This document shows, in pieces, positions 1 to 9,039 of a DNA stretch of 64,000 nt. The translations under genes and the position numbers were made by a program. The notes under the pieces are model-generated. The model did not search any database. It saw only the letters and a list, made by a program, of their open reading frames with translations, and was not told the DNA's origin. The first letter of the stretch is position 1, and each line of letters begins with the position of its first letter. The stretch is from Welwitschia mirabilis (lineage: Eukaryota; Gnetophyta; Gnetopsida; Welwitschiales), in NCBI GenBank assembly GCA_051453625.1, contig JBOZIK010000001.1, positions 219,347,961 through 219,411,960 of the forward strand. Direction: 5' to 3'.

Positions 1-601
1 ATCTATGAAGTCTACTGCCTCATTCAGTGATATGTGAAAAATCCATAATCCTAAGTTTAACAAGACGATATCAGAAATCTAAGAGAAGATTAATCATGAC
101 ATAACACCTCGACAAGACTTCAAAGAAGATTACAAGATGAGTATGATGAATTTAATCACGATTTTATATATCAAGTAAGAAGATAATTTTAAGATATCGA
201 GGAATGATACCTGAAGATAAAATATGTTTAACTCAGGATTTTTTTAATTCAAGAAACGTAACAAACTTGCAGAAAATTCACATGGATCGATCTCAACAAA
301 CGAATATGAGAGGATCATCAATAATATACAATTAAAGCATACACAGCATGATGATTTTAATACATATTACATAAGAAAGAACAAATAAGGAAGCATCAAT
401 GTAAAGAACTACACAATATAAATAATAATCTTAATACAGAATGCATTAGAAAGGACCAACAAGGAAGCATAAAAGTAAAGTAACCTTATCAATTTTCAAG
501 AACTCAAGATCTTTACAAGTCTTCAAGGCTTTTCCTAGCTCCAAGACTCCTAGCAAAAGGTTTTCCAAAATGAAAGTAAGGAAAAAGGAGGAGTAGAGTC
601 C

Positions 602-613
602 TATTTATAATCG
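602..613 (-). promoter_or_regulatory. Putative LTR TATA box
   Basis: The reverse strand reads ATTATAAATAGG. It lies just upstream of the same pyrimidine-rich 'agtcct' stretch that follows the TATA-like element of the long LTRs at about 20549 and 27999, so it is a likely remnant of the LTR core promoter. Confidence 0.4.
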
Positions 614-648
614 AGATTTGGTGAAATGTGAAGAGTCACAAGAATATA

Positions 649-757
649 AGGATAAACACAAGTTGGTAAAGATTCCTTATATATGAGGACAAATGAAGAT
701 TGACAAAGATTCCTTACATATGAGGATGAACGAAAGTTGGCAAAGATTCCTTACATA
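649..757. repeat. 37-bp tandem repeat, three copies running into a gap
   Basis: Three consecutive units start at 649, 686 and 723. Each contains 'aagattcctta' preceded by 'aggat/aggac' and an 'agttgg/agattg' core. The spacing is exactly 37 bp both times. The array continues up to the N run at 758, so the true copy number is unknown. On the reverse strand it lies upstream of the TATA box, the usual place for LTR enhancer-like repeats. Confidence 0.85.
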
Positions 758-860
758 NNNNNNNNNNNNNNNNNNNNNNNNNNNNNNNNNNNNNNNNNNN
801 NNNNNNNNNNNNNNNNNNNNNNNNNNNNNNNNNNNNNNNNNNNNNNNNNNNNNNNNNNNN
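758..860. other. Assembly gap (103 N)
   Basis: Run of N directly after the 37-bp tandem repeat, which probably caused the assembly break. Confidence 0.99.
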
Positions 861-1090
861 CTAGCCACTGGGTGCTTTCAATAATATAATAAAGATAAGG
901 CTTTACATTCAATTAAAAAAAAAAGAAATAAATAACATGTTTCCATAATAAACATTCAATTCAGCATTTTACTTTTAACTGCATAAGTAAATAAAATATA
1001 TCATTTTCACCACAAGAGAATATAAAGATTAGATATAAATACTCACATAAAATAATATTCATATTGCAATTCAATAATATAACATTTCAA
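861..1090. other. Unassigned AT-rich sequence between two gaps
   Basis: AT-rich sequence with an A-rich run near 916. No coding frame or repeat was recognised. It could belong to either neighbouring element. Confidence 0.5.
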
Positions 1091-1638
1091 NNNNNNNNNN
1101 NNNNNNNNNNNNNNNNNNNNNNNNNNNNNNNNNNNNNNNNNNNNNNNNNNNNNNNNNNNNNNNNNNNNNNNNNNNNNNNNNNNNNNNNNNNNNNNNNNNN
1201 NNNNNNNNNNNNNNNNNNNNNNNNNNNNNNNNNNNNNNNNNNNNNNNNNNNNNNNNNNNNNNNNNNNNNNNNNNNNNNNNNNNNNNNNNNNNNNNNNNNN
1301 NNNNNNNNNNNNNNNNNNNNNNNNNNNNNNNNNNNNNNNNNNNNNNNNNNNNNNNNNNNNNNNNNNNNNNNNNNNNNNNNNNNNNNNNNNNNNNNNNNNN
1401 NNNNNNNNNNNNNNNNNNNNNNNNNNNNNNNNNNNNNNNNNNNNNNNNNNNNNNNNNNNNNNNNNNNNNNNNNNNNNNNNNNNNNNNNNNNNNNNNNNNN
1501 NNNNNNNNNNNNNNNNNNNNNNNNNNNNNNNNNNNNNNNNNNNNNNNNNNNNNNNNNNNNNNNNNNNNNNNNNNNNNNNNNNNNNNNNNNNNNNNNNNNN
1601 NNNNNNNNNNNNNNNNNNNNNNNNNNNNNNNNNNNNNN
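1091..1638. other. Assembly gap (548 N)
   Basis: This gap hides whatever remains of the 5' half of gag of copia copy 1. The 5' LTR of that copy is not visible on either side. Long open frames spanning this interval consist of N and have no meaning. Confidence 0.99.
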
Positions 1639-1699
1639 GTAATCTAATATTTTTTAAATATTCATTAAGCATAAGCTTGCAAATTTATTAGAAAAGCAA

Positions 1700-2660
1700 A
1701 AATGTGGACATGACAAGATTAAAAAAAGGCATTGCTTTAAAATGTGCACAGGAAAACTATAGATCTGACAGATCAAATGAGAAATGTGATAATGATGAAG
1801 TGCTTCTTCTAGCTATGAGATTCAAAAAATTTCTTCATAAGAAGAAAAAGAAAGGTGAACTAAGTAAGAATACAAAGAGAAATAATCCAAAACAAAGAAC
1901 AGAGTAAGAAAAAGGGAAAGAAATCTAATACTACTCATGCAAAGATTTGGACATATAAAAAATGAGTGCCCCAACATAAGGAGAGATAATAAAAAGTCAA
2001 GGAACCCCTCATTTATGACTATATGGAACAATGAAGATGATAATGATGAGGAAAACTACTCAGACTATGAAACAGATAGAGAAAGAAGATTGTCTTTTAT
2101 GATCTTTATGCCAACTCTCAAGGATGTTCCTAATACATCAATGCCTGATGATTTGAATATAATAAATAAATAAATAAATAAGCTAGAAGATACATGTTAA
2201 GAGCTATATGAGAAGTGTGAAAAGCTAACCAAGAGAAAAAATGAGTTGAATAGAACTATAAAATCTATTACCAAAGAAAAGCAGAAACTAGAAGAGAAAT
2301 ATAATGTGCTCAAATATGACAACATCAAGCTAATTCTTAGGTAAAAGATGTTTTTTTTTTATAAATAAATTTTTTAGTAGCTCTTTTAAATTAAAATAGA
2401 TGCTTAAAGTACAAAATCCCATGGAAGACAAATCAGGTATTGGTTTTAGTATACAAAAATCATAAAAACAGGTAAAACAAATGAATAAGTATGTGCCTAA
2501 TCTTTTATGTAATTTTTGTGGTAAATTTAATCATTCAAAACCTTTTTTCAAAGTTAGGAAGTCAATGCTTTTCTCTAAAAATGTAAACACATTGCCTTTT
2601 AAGTTTGTTCCTACGAAAAATATACCACCTAATTTAAATAAGACTAAGTAAGTTAAAGCT
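1700..2660 (+). pseudogene. gag: copia gag, C-terminal half, frameshifted
   Basis: Gag is the capsid/nucleocapsid polyprotein of the element. What remains starts with a charged stretch resembling the post-capsid linker of SIRE-type gag (1704-1907, ending in a Lys-rich run). A zinc-knuckle region follows at about 1935-1975, where FGHIKNECPN is readable but the first cysteine pair lies in another frame. An acidic stretch follows at 2030-2080, then a Lys/Glu-rich heptad-like coiled coil at 2190-2340. A second knuckle at 2508-2549 reads CNFCGKFNHSKPFF, with the last cysteine replaced by Phe. Stops and at least two frameshifts break the frame. The capsid core lies in the gap to the left or is lost. 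Confidence 0.8.
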
Positions 2661-2720
2661 AATAATCTTTAAAGTTTTCTAACATAGATAACTTTCAAAG
2701 GACCACACATGAATAGTTAA

Positions 2721-3107
2721 TATCTAGACAGTGATTGCTCAAGGCATATGTTAGGAGAAAAATCAATCTTTTAAAACTTGAAGAGCATAAACAGAGCAGA
2801 AGTCATCTTTGAAAATAATGAAACAGCAAAAATAGAAGGTATTGGATGCATTAAAGAAGGTATATTACCTAAACTTAATAATGTGCTTTATGTTAATGGA
2901 TTAAAGCATAATTTATTAAATGTGAGTCAACTTTATGACAAAGGACATAGAATAATTTTTAAAAAATTAAAATGTACTATTGTGGATGAGAAAACAAATG
3001 CTTCTATTTTTCTTGTAAAATGTATTAATAATACTTATAGATTAGATATTAAATCAATTGATCAAATGCTTCATGCAAACCATAATATTAGGAGGAATTT
3101 TGACTAA
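2721..3107 (+). pseudogene. copia aspartic protease remnant
   Basis: In copia elements the protease cleaves the Gag-Pol polyprotein inside the virus-like particle. At 2721-2750 the frame reads YLDSDCSRHM, matching the family's catalytic segment, but the D-S/T-G triad has become DSD, so activity would be lost. After a stop, an open frame (2778-3107) continues with GIGCIKEG, LYVNGLKHNLLNVSQLYDKG and a following beta-strand region, the usual order of this domain and its C-terminal tail. The pre-integrase HHCC zinc finger that should follow is missing. Lineage assignment is firm and the defect is visible directly. Confidence 0.88.
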
Positions 3108-3189
3108 ATTGAATGTTATTTTGCAAATTTTGATGTAAAAACCCATGCTTATAATCAATCTATTGATCATGAAATTGATCTAGGGGTTA

Positions 3190-3404
3190 AGTCATCACCC
3201 CTTAGCTAACTACAGGGCGGTGGTTATTCGACTGACTTGATAACCCGATTAGCCAGACCCCTTCTAGTACTGTAGATCCATGTCTCTAAAGGTCGATTAG
3301 AACTTCAAGTGGTCAACTAGACTTAAGGAATTATAGTGTGAAAGTACAGTTGATGGACTCAATTTCTTTCTTCATTTTATCTTACTTCCTTTGTTCTATA
3401 AAAG
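3190..3404 (+). promoter_or_regulatory. U3-like leader of the aORF: GTCGAC-type repeats and TATA box
   Basis: Between the protease remnant and the aORF lie several copies of a short motif (attcgactgac, acccgattagccagacc, ggtcgattag, ggtcaactag) between about 3225 and 3330. A TATA-like ttctataaaag follows at 3394-3404, about 140 bp before the aORF ATG. The same motif array followed by a TATA box forms the U3 of this element's LTR (5490-5994). The equivalent place in copia copy 3 (60550-60840) has the same layout. Promoter activity is inferred from this layout only. Confidence 0.5.
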
Positions 3405-3540
3405 AGATAGAACCTAACTTGATTTAATTGTATTCTAGCTCCTTCTAGTCTTCAGATCTAGTGATTCTCTCTTAAGATTCAGAGATCTTCCTTTGAGATC
3501 TAGTGATTTTATTAGTCTTTTTATTTGCAAAAGTGTGAGA

Positions 3541-4608
3541 ATGGCTACATGTATTTTTAGGAGAAGAACAAAGAAGGCTCCTTCAAGGGATGTAGTAACC
3601 TTCTATCAAGGAATGTCAGAATATGATATTAAAAAGTTTAATGAAAAGTTTGAGAAAAAGGTAGTATACTAAGAGTGATCTGTAGCTATATCTGAGCTTA
3701 GGAAATTTAGGAAAGTAATCTAGCTCATAAGAGATCAAGATCTTAATCGCTTCTTAGATGTTTCAGGTTTGTCTTATCTATTTCTTACTAGGATGTTTTA
3801 TTGTAATGCATCTTTTGATCATGATTCCATGACTTTTGAAATTCTTATTTTAGATAAGAGGATAAGAGTGACAGATAATCTTATCTCAGAGATGACTTAT
3901 CTTTTAAGGGGAGACTATGAGGAGTTTTGACCTCTTAGAGACACCATGGAAGACAAACTTGTAATTACCAGGGAGCTGTGTGGTAGGGTGCACTCTTAGA
4001 AGTACATTTTATTTAATTCTTTGTTAACTTTTAAATGTCATTTTCTTCATTTGATTATTACTTATAACTTTTTACCTTTAGCTAACCATTATGACAAGGC
4101 CTCTTGCTATTGAGCCTATTTGATGTATTTAGTAGAAACTGAGTATTCCATTGATGCTCCTGTCATAATACTAAAGAATATGATCTTGTAGTTAGAGTAC
4201 CACAGATCTAGGGATTTATCCTACTCTGTGCTTATCACTAGCATTTGTCATCATATCACTAGCATTTATTGTCATTTCTGAGTTACTTTTCATCCTAAGT
4301 TGGAATTCCTTCAGCTAATGTCATCCATTAGGCATGTGACCTTGTTTTGTATGCATATCTTTGCCTTCTCTAAGAAATCTCCTTCTAAAACTTCAAAGGA
4401 AGCATTTCCTAATGAGATTTTTTCATATTTGAGATGGATTAACTTCTGTATAAAACACATAAAAGAATCTCTCATTATAGCTGGATATAATATTGCAGAT
4501 ACCTCAACTGAGGCTACTAGTTCTGCTCACACTAGAGGAGATAAGAAAGAATCAGGGGAAGACTCTGAAGAGGAAGAAGAATAAGAAGAAGAGGAGGAGT
4601 CTGATTAA
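3541..4608 (+). pseudogene. Additional ORF (aORF) of the copia element, copy 1
   Basis: I do not recognise a defined function. The frame runs from ATG at 3541 to TAA at 4606-4608, 355 codons, without a single frameshift but with nine in-frame stops. All of these could come from CAA/CAG/CGA/TGG by C-to-T or G-to-A changes. The start is basic (RRRTKKAP). The central part has FYCNASFD and SMTFEILILDKRIRVTDNLI, resembling the fold of uncharacterised plant transposon-associated proteins. A conserved block reads YLRWINFCIKHIKE, and the end is a Glu-rich acidic tail. No signal peptide or clear membrane helix is seen, so an envelope role is not supported. A 21-nt in-frame insertion near 4235-4265 contains a repeated 'cactagcattt'. 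Homologues: 9676-10357 and 60874-61987. Confidence 0.75.
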
Positions 4609-5338
4609 AATCTTTTATTTTTTAGATTATGTTTAATGTTCTCTTCTTTGGCTCTATTGTTAAAAAGGGGAGACTTAGTTATGCTTATTTGTTAAATTTT
4701 AATTATATGCTCTTAATGAGAACTTTTTTATTTATAATCCTTGCATGTTAGACTTGTAATGTTTTACTTATAATGTAATTCAGTTATTTATTTTAACATA
4801 GTCTTGGTATCATTTGTATATCTCTTTTGGTAGTATGGTATTATATGTGCTTGTTTTGAAAAGCTTAAATTATTGTAACATTTAAAAATAAACTAAAATA
4901 TTTATGTTGTATAATTAAATAAAAGTTTTTGATTACGTTATGATTACCATTATGGCTTCTTAATTCCTAAATTATGCATAATTAATTTAATTACATTCAA
5001 AAGCATGAAATATTTTTTGTTCAAAATACCTTAACTTGTTTGAAACTTGGATTATTACTTTCACATTAAGGTAGGGGTAGAAAATTTGATATTTCTGGCC
5101 ACATATTTAAGGTTTATAATTCTTTGCCATTGATGTCAAAGGGGGAGAAAATGTAGTGTTTTCAAAAATACACTTAAAAAATATTTCTTATACCCTTTGC
5201 TTAATGTTGTTTATATGGATTTGTGAAATGGGAATTCTTATTATGATAATATGTCTTAAATTTATTTGGTAAAAGAGCTTAAATTTTTTTGATTTCAAAA
5301 TCACTTATTTGTTTACCATCAATGTTAAAAGGGGAGAT
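4609..5338 (+). other. copia copy 1 3' UTR with three polypurine tracts
   Basis: Non-coding stretch between aORF and LTR. Polypurine tracts occur at about 4664 (aaaaaggggagac), 5138 (aaagggggagaaaa) and 5326-5338 (ttaaaaggggagat). The last one abuts the LTR and is the true PPT position for plus-strand priming. The latter two are preceded by a similar 'ttgatgtcaaa' or 'tcaatgttaaa' context, as if the PPT region had been duplicated. Confidence 0.65.
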
Positions 5339-5489
5339 TATTGATTATGTTCTACTAATTAATGTCAAAATAATGTCTTTTATATAACTAATGTTGTATA
5401 TTTTATATAGAATATATTAAATTTTTTGAAAGTTAAAAGATGGAAAAAAATATGCACTAGAAACCTATTTAATTGCATCACCCTTTAGA

Positions 5490-5862
5490 GAGGTCGACTG
5501 GATCCTAAAAGGGTCAACCACACCTAAATTTGTTAAAGAAAAATGAACTACATCTAGAGGGATCGACTAGATTTTGATAGAGCCAATCATACCTATAACT
5601 TAAAGAACTAGAGTCCCTGAATCAAATGGTAATGGGTCAACCAGATTTTCATGAGGTCAATCAAATCTGAGAAGCTGATAGATAGTATTTCCAGACTAAG
5701 AGAAAAGGAGTTGACCAGACCCAAGATGTGGTCGACCAGACTGGGGTCAATTTTACCTACATAAGGTCTACTAGACATGGAAACATAAAAACCTGGGGTG
5801 ATCAAATCTTTCTCTCAGGTAACCTGTGTAATTCACAGCATAACATGGGGTCGACCGGACAG
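5490..5862. repeat. Interspersed GTCGAC-type motif array in the LTR U3
   Basis: About a dozen imperfect copies of a 13-bp motif close to GGGTCGACCAGAC occur, often as alternating pairs separated by 18-50 bp: for example ggtcgactggatcc, ggtcaaccacacc, ggtcgaccagact and ggtcgaccggaca. The core GTCGAC is palindromic. The same motif fills the U3 of the other copia LTRs at 11068-11340, 54467-54800 and 62570-62890. Confidence 0.8.
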
Positions 5863-5983
5863 CATGGAAAAGAAATTTTTGTAAATGTTATGTATCCATT
5901 ACCTAGCTATTAGGTAGACATTTTGTAGTCATTTATATCCATTGAAGGTGAAATTCAAATGTAATAAACCCTAATAGCCTTCC

Positions 5984-5994
5984 ATTATAAATAG
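5984..5994 (+). promoter_or_regulatory. LTR TATA box, copia copy 1
   Basis: ATTATAAATAG follows the motif array and is repeated exactly in sequence and position in the copy 2 LTR (11461). It probably defined the R-region start of genomic transcription. Confidence 0.65.
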
Positions 5995-6690
5995 CTAAGC
6001 CATATATGGTTAATCAATCTTTTGGAATCACTTTCATTCAGTCAAATCTATTAGATCTAAAATATTAATCTATATATTTGTGTTGCTATCATTGTTGTAT
6101 CTTAGTATCTACATTTCTGACTGGAGAAGATCTACCATTAGCATACTTACTTCATTCAAAGTCAAGTCTAGAGCTTCATTGGTTATACTTCTATAGGAGG
6201 AGAGCTCCATCTATTGTACTGATCTTAGAACGAGTGATATCTATGCTTTTGAGGCATCACTACTTTACTATCCTATTTTCTAAAGTTTAAGACTAAGCCT
6301 TGAAAAGTCTGTTCTAATGATTAAGACTAAGCCTTGAAAATTCCATTCTAAAGGTTGAAAATTAGCTTAGAAAAGTCCATTTGTAAAGGTTACAGGTGAA
6401 CCTGGAATACCAAATGGAGTAATAGAGTTCCGAGATCTAGCTTGGGAGAAGCTAATCATCGAGAGTGGAGTAGGGCATTTCCTAAACCACTATAAATTTG
6501 GCTTGCATCAAAGTAGTAGTTTATGCTTTTATTTTTTATTCTTTACTTTTGGTATTTTATCATATTGTGCACTTCTTATAATAATTTATTTAATGTATGC
6601 AAGTTACGTTTAGATTGTTTTATTTTACATTATTTATTGAGTTTTTGAAAGAACCTATTCACCCTCCCCCCAGGGTTCTTGATCCTATCA

Positions 6691-7190
6691 TTTAAGATTA
6701 TTTATAAGCCTATTTTATAATATCTAAATTGATTTTTTTCTTAAAATAAATTGTCTCATATTTAGAGTTGTTTATCTGGCTTTGTCAGGGACTGACAATT
6801 TCATTGATGATATAGGTCTTAAGAGTAGCTTTTGTTAAGGCTAAAAGAAAGTAGTGTAAATTTATTTTTCATTTCATTTATATTTAGTTTTATTTGCATG
6901 TGCATTACATCTTTATTTTCTAAATTATTTTTAAATTTAGTTATGATATTCCTTTTAGAAATCAATCCTCATTCTTCTTTCATAATTCTTCAATGGATTA
7001 TGACATTTAGTTCAACTTTTGTCTATATTAGTATGTTGTCTTGTGCAGATATCTATTTTATTCGTGAATGATAGGATATTTTTGAGCTTAAATCGTTTAC
7101 ACAAATATGCAGCACAATATCATGGAATGAAAAGGATCTCTTATTCTTTTTTATTATGAAAAGGCCACTATTCAAGATCAACAGGTCTTA
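6691..7190. other. Unassigned sequence between copia copy 1 and gypsy fragment
   Basis: T-rich, with small open frames that lack family features. A 7-bp inverted repeat with a 3-base loop lies at 6782-6798 (ttgtcag gga ctgacaa). No repeat partner was recognised elsewhere in the window. Confidence 0.4.
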
Positions 7191-8939
7191 TGAACTCATA
7201 GTATAGGGGCATGGTGGATGACTAGTAAGTCTTATTAAATAATTCTAAAGTGGAAGGGATGGATGATGAGGTTTGAGATAATGGTAAATTATTCTATGCT
7301 GAGGATGGTGTTTTACACTTTCTAAATGTAAAAGTTAAGGTAATGTTTGTATAGGTCCTAATGCTTAGATAGTTTTAAGAAAGACAGACTATCAAGAAAC
7401 AATGTTTATAACATTTTTCTATTTTTTCATCCTAAATCTTATCTAAAACAAAAATCAAACCTCAAGGAAAAATCTAATCTAAAATTGTGTAATGAAGCTA
7501 AAAGTCTCAAGCAAAAGAGCTTTCTATTGTGATGCATGTATGAAGGTTCAAGATGATGATGAATGCAAAGGTTAGATGATGGATTAAAATTATGTAAAAC
7601 ATTCTCAATTAGAAGAGAAGCCATGTTGGTTTTTATGCATGAATCTTAAAAATTCAAAAGAACATCAACACAAGTAGTAAATTTTATTTATTTAAAGTCA
7701 GAGATAATCATCCTTTATTTTGTTTGTATTTGCTCAATAATTTATGAAAGATATCATTTTGAGGTGAAAATAAAAATGAGTTGAAAGCCATCAGATAAGG
7801 TGAATGTTTATTAAGAAAATAATCAAAAGATGGTTCTAATCTAAAGAAGGTTTATGTTCTTCATTGAGGCTTGAGTTGTGTTTAATAGATAAAGATGAAG
7901 ATGAAATGGTAGGCTCATGAATTTATTAAAAAAGATAAAGGCTTTTCAAAGGATGGATTATGTATGGACTCTTTGATAATGTTCTCTTCCTCATTAAGAT
8001 CTATAGGGAATTCCTCCTCATGCAGTTTCTCAAGCAATAATTGTTATAATTCAAAAAAAGATTTGTTTTTTATTCTTTTTTCCTTATTAATGTCACTTAT
8101 AACTTCTTCTCCAATGTACAACTCTCCTCAAAGGTATATTTTTCCTCAAATTATTACTCTAATAAGTTCTTATCCTCAAGATCCTTATGGGTTTTCTCAT
8201 TGGTTTCTTTCTTACTCCTAAAGGATATGATTTGGATTTCATTATTTTAATTATCTTCAATTCTTTTAAGGCTTCTAAAACTAAGTTTAAGGAATGTAGA
8301 AGGTTCTTCCTATTCATTTTGATTTATCTCAAGTTAACTGTCAGGATTACTATGGTTCAAAGAAGATAGAATATGGATATTGGATTGCTAAATTTGTTAG
8401 AGAAATTGGACATGGGTTTGCTATATTTATTGGGTATTAGATTAAAATTGTTATAAATTATATTCAAGTTTATTAAGAGAAAAAACATGTATCTTAAGAG
8501 TTTATTAAAGATTAAGGTTAGTTTAGGCTTGGGACTTTATGAATTTTATTAATGATTCCTTCAATGGAGTATATAATGAGGGCTATGATTAGTTAGATGG
8601 GTAAGGATGAGAGGATGAAGGTAGTTGATAAGATGATAAGGAAGAAGGCCTATGAAGGATTGTGGAAGGCAGAGGATTAAACTCATTTTACTCAAAATAA
8701 AACTTTTCAAACTCAAGGTTACAAAGAGGTTAATCTATATGTAGAGGTCATTCTCAGCTTTGAACATAATCTCCAAAGGTTTACTTAGTGTAGAAAGGAT
8801 TTTGAAATTTAAAATTATATGGGTTATGATAAAATAATAGGGTATGAGAGTATTCACATTAAAGGTAGGTCCTTAGAGTTCATTTTAGTTGAATATGATC
8901 TCCTATAGTTTGTTTAGGTTGAACATAATTAGGCATGTT
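7191..8939 (-). mobile_element. Tat/Athila-type gypsy internal fragment, reverse strand
   Basis: This aligns in the same orientation with the internal region of element E3 (about 44270-45880). Shared blocks include 'ggaagggatgga' (near 7252 and 44293), 'ggatatgatttggatttcat' (8222) against 'gggtatgatttgtatttcat' (45218), and 'gttacaaagaggttaatctatatg' type sequence (8717 and 45656). On the reverse strand it corresponds to the part of gag after the capsid and the linker beyond it, and it is full of stops. No protease, RT or integrase motif was found. Its left edge is uncertain, and its right edge meets a gap. Confidence 0.6.
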
Positions 8940-9039
8940 NNNNNNNNNNNNNNNNNNNNNNNNNNNNNNNNNNNNNNNNNNNNNNNNNNNNNNNNNNNNN
9001 NNNNNNNNNNNNNNNNNNNNNNNNNNNNNNNNNNNNNNN
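8940..9039. other. Assembly gap (100 N)
   Basis: Exactly 100 N, the conventional placeholder for a gap of unknown size. Confidence 0.99.

Larger units (their letters stand above)
1..757 (-). mobile_element. Fragment of a long gypsy-type LTR, reverse strand
   Basis: Read on the reverse strand, this stretch has the same order of landmarks as the 4-kb LTRs at 20091 and 27544. There is a TATA box followed by 'agtcctactcctcc', then a segment around 'cttggagctagg', and at the far end (positions 1-60) an AATGAGGCAGT-type motif beside 'gattatggattttt', matching 20995-21030. It lacks both LTR ends: one side leaves the window and the other runs into a gap at 758. It is probably a third, more diverged relative of those LTRs. 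The middle part could not be aligned by eye. Confidence 0.5.
1639..6690 (+). mobile_element. Ty1/copia element, copy 1 (SIRE/Maximus-like), 5' end missing, pol core deleted
   Basis: Degenerate copia element on the forward strand. In order: the C-terminal half of gag with zinc knuckles and a coiled coil, the aspartic protease, a short repeat-rich leader with TATA box, the additional ORF, a 3' UTR with several polypurine tracts, and the 3' LTR. Integrase, RT and RNase H are absent: protease ends at 3107 and the aORF leader begins near 3190. The 5' LTR is not visible. Assignment to the SIRE/Maximus group rests on the long gag with coiled coil and the extra ORF after pol, and is family knowledge applied by eye. 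Confidence 0.85.
5339..6690 (+). repeat. 3' LTR of copia copy 1
   Basis: The LTR begins directly after the PPT (tattgattatg, first bases TA instead of TG) and ends in cctatca after a C-rich stretch near 6660-6672. It is about 1.35 kb. It aligns over its whole length with 10915-12160. It contains a GTCGAC-type array, a TATA box at 5984 and a shared 'tataggaggagagctcc' block near 6191. The sequence following 6690 does not match the following base context of the other LTRs, so the end is well placed, but no target-site duplication can be tested because the 5' end is missing. Confidence 0.85.

Noticed and set aside
1043-1672. Long open frames across N runs (also at 57902-58402, 693-884, 21489-21725 and 24832-25029)
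   Set aside because: They are open only because N is not read as a stop. No information is present.
3541-4608. aORF as a retroviral-type envelope gene
   Set aside because: No signal peptide, transmembrane anchor or cysteine pattern. The C-terminus is an acidic Glu-rich tail.
6078-6290. Open frame of about 70 codons in the copia copy 1 LTR with a counterpart at 11570-11758 sharing 'FYRRRAPSIVL'
   Set aside because: Both lie in aligned LTR sequence, so similarity is explained by shared DNA. No start context, no family match, and the frame is not kept in copia copy 3.
6782-6798. Perfect 7-bp inverted repeat with 3-base loop as a terminator or regulatory hairpin
   Set aside because: Short, isolated, and not next to any gene; expected by chance in 64 kb.
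7964-8221. Forward-strand open frame rich in Ser/Phe
   Set aside because: It is the complement of a reverse-strand gypsy gag region and has no features of its own.
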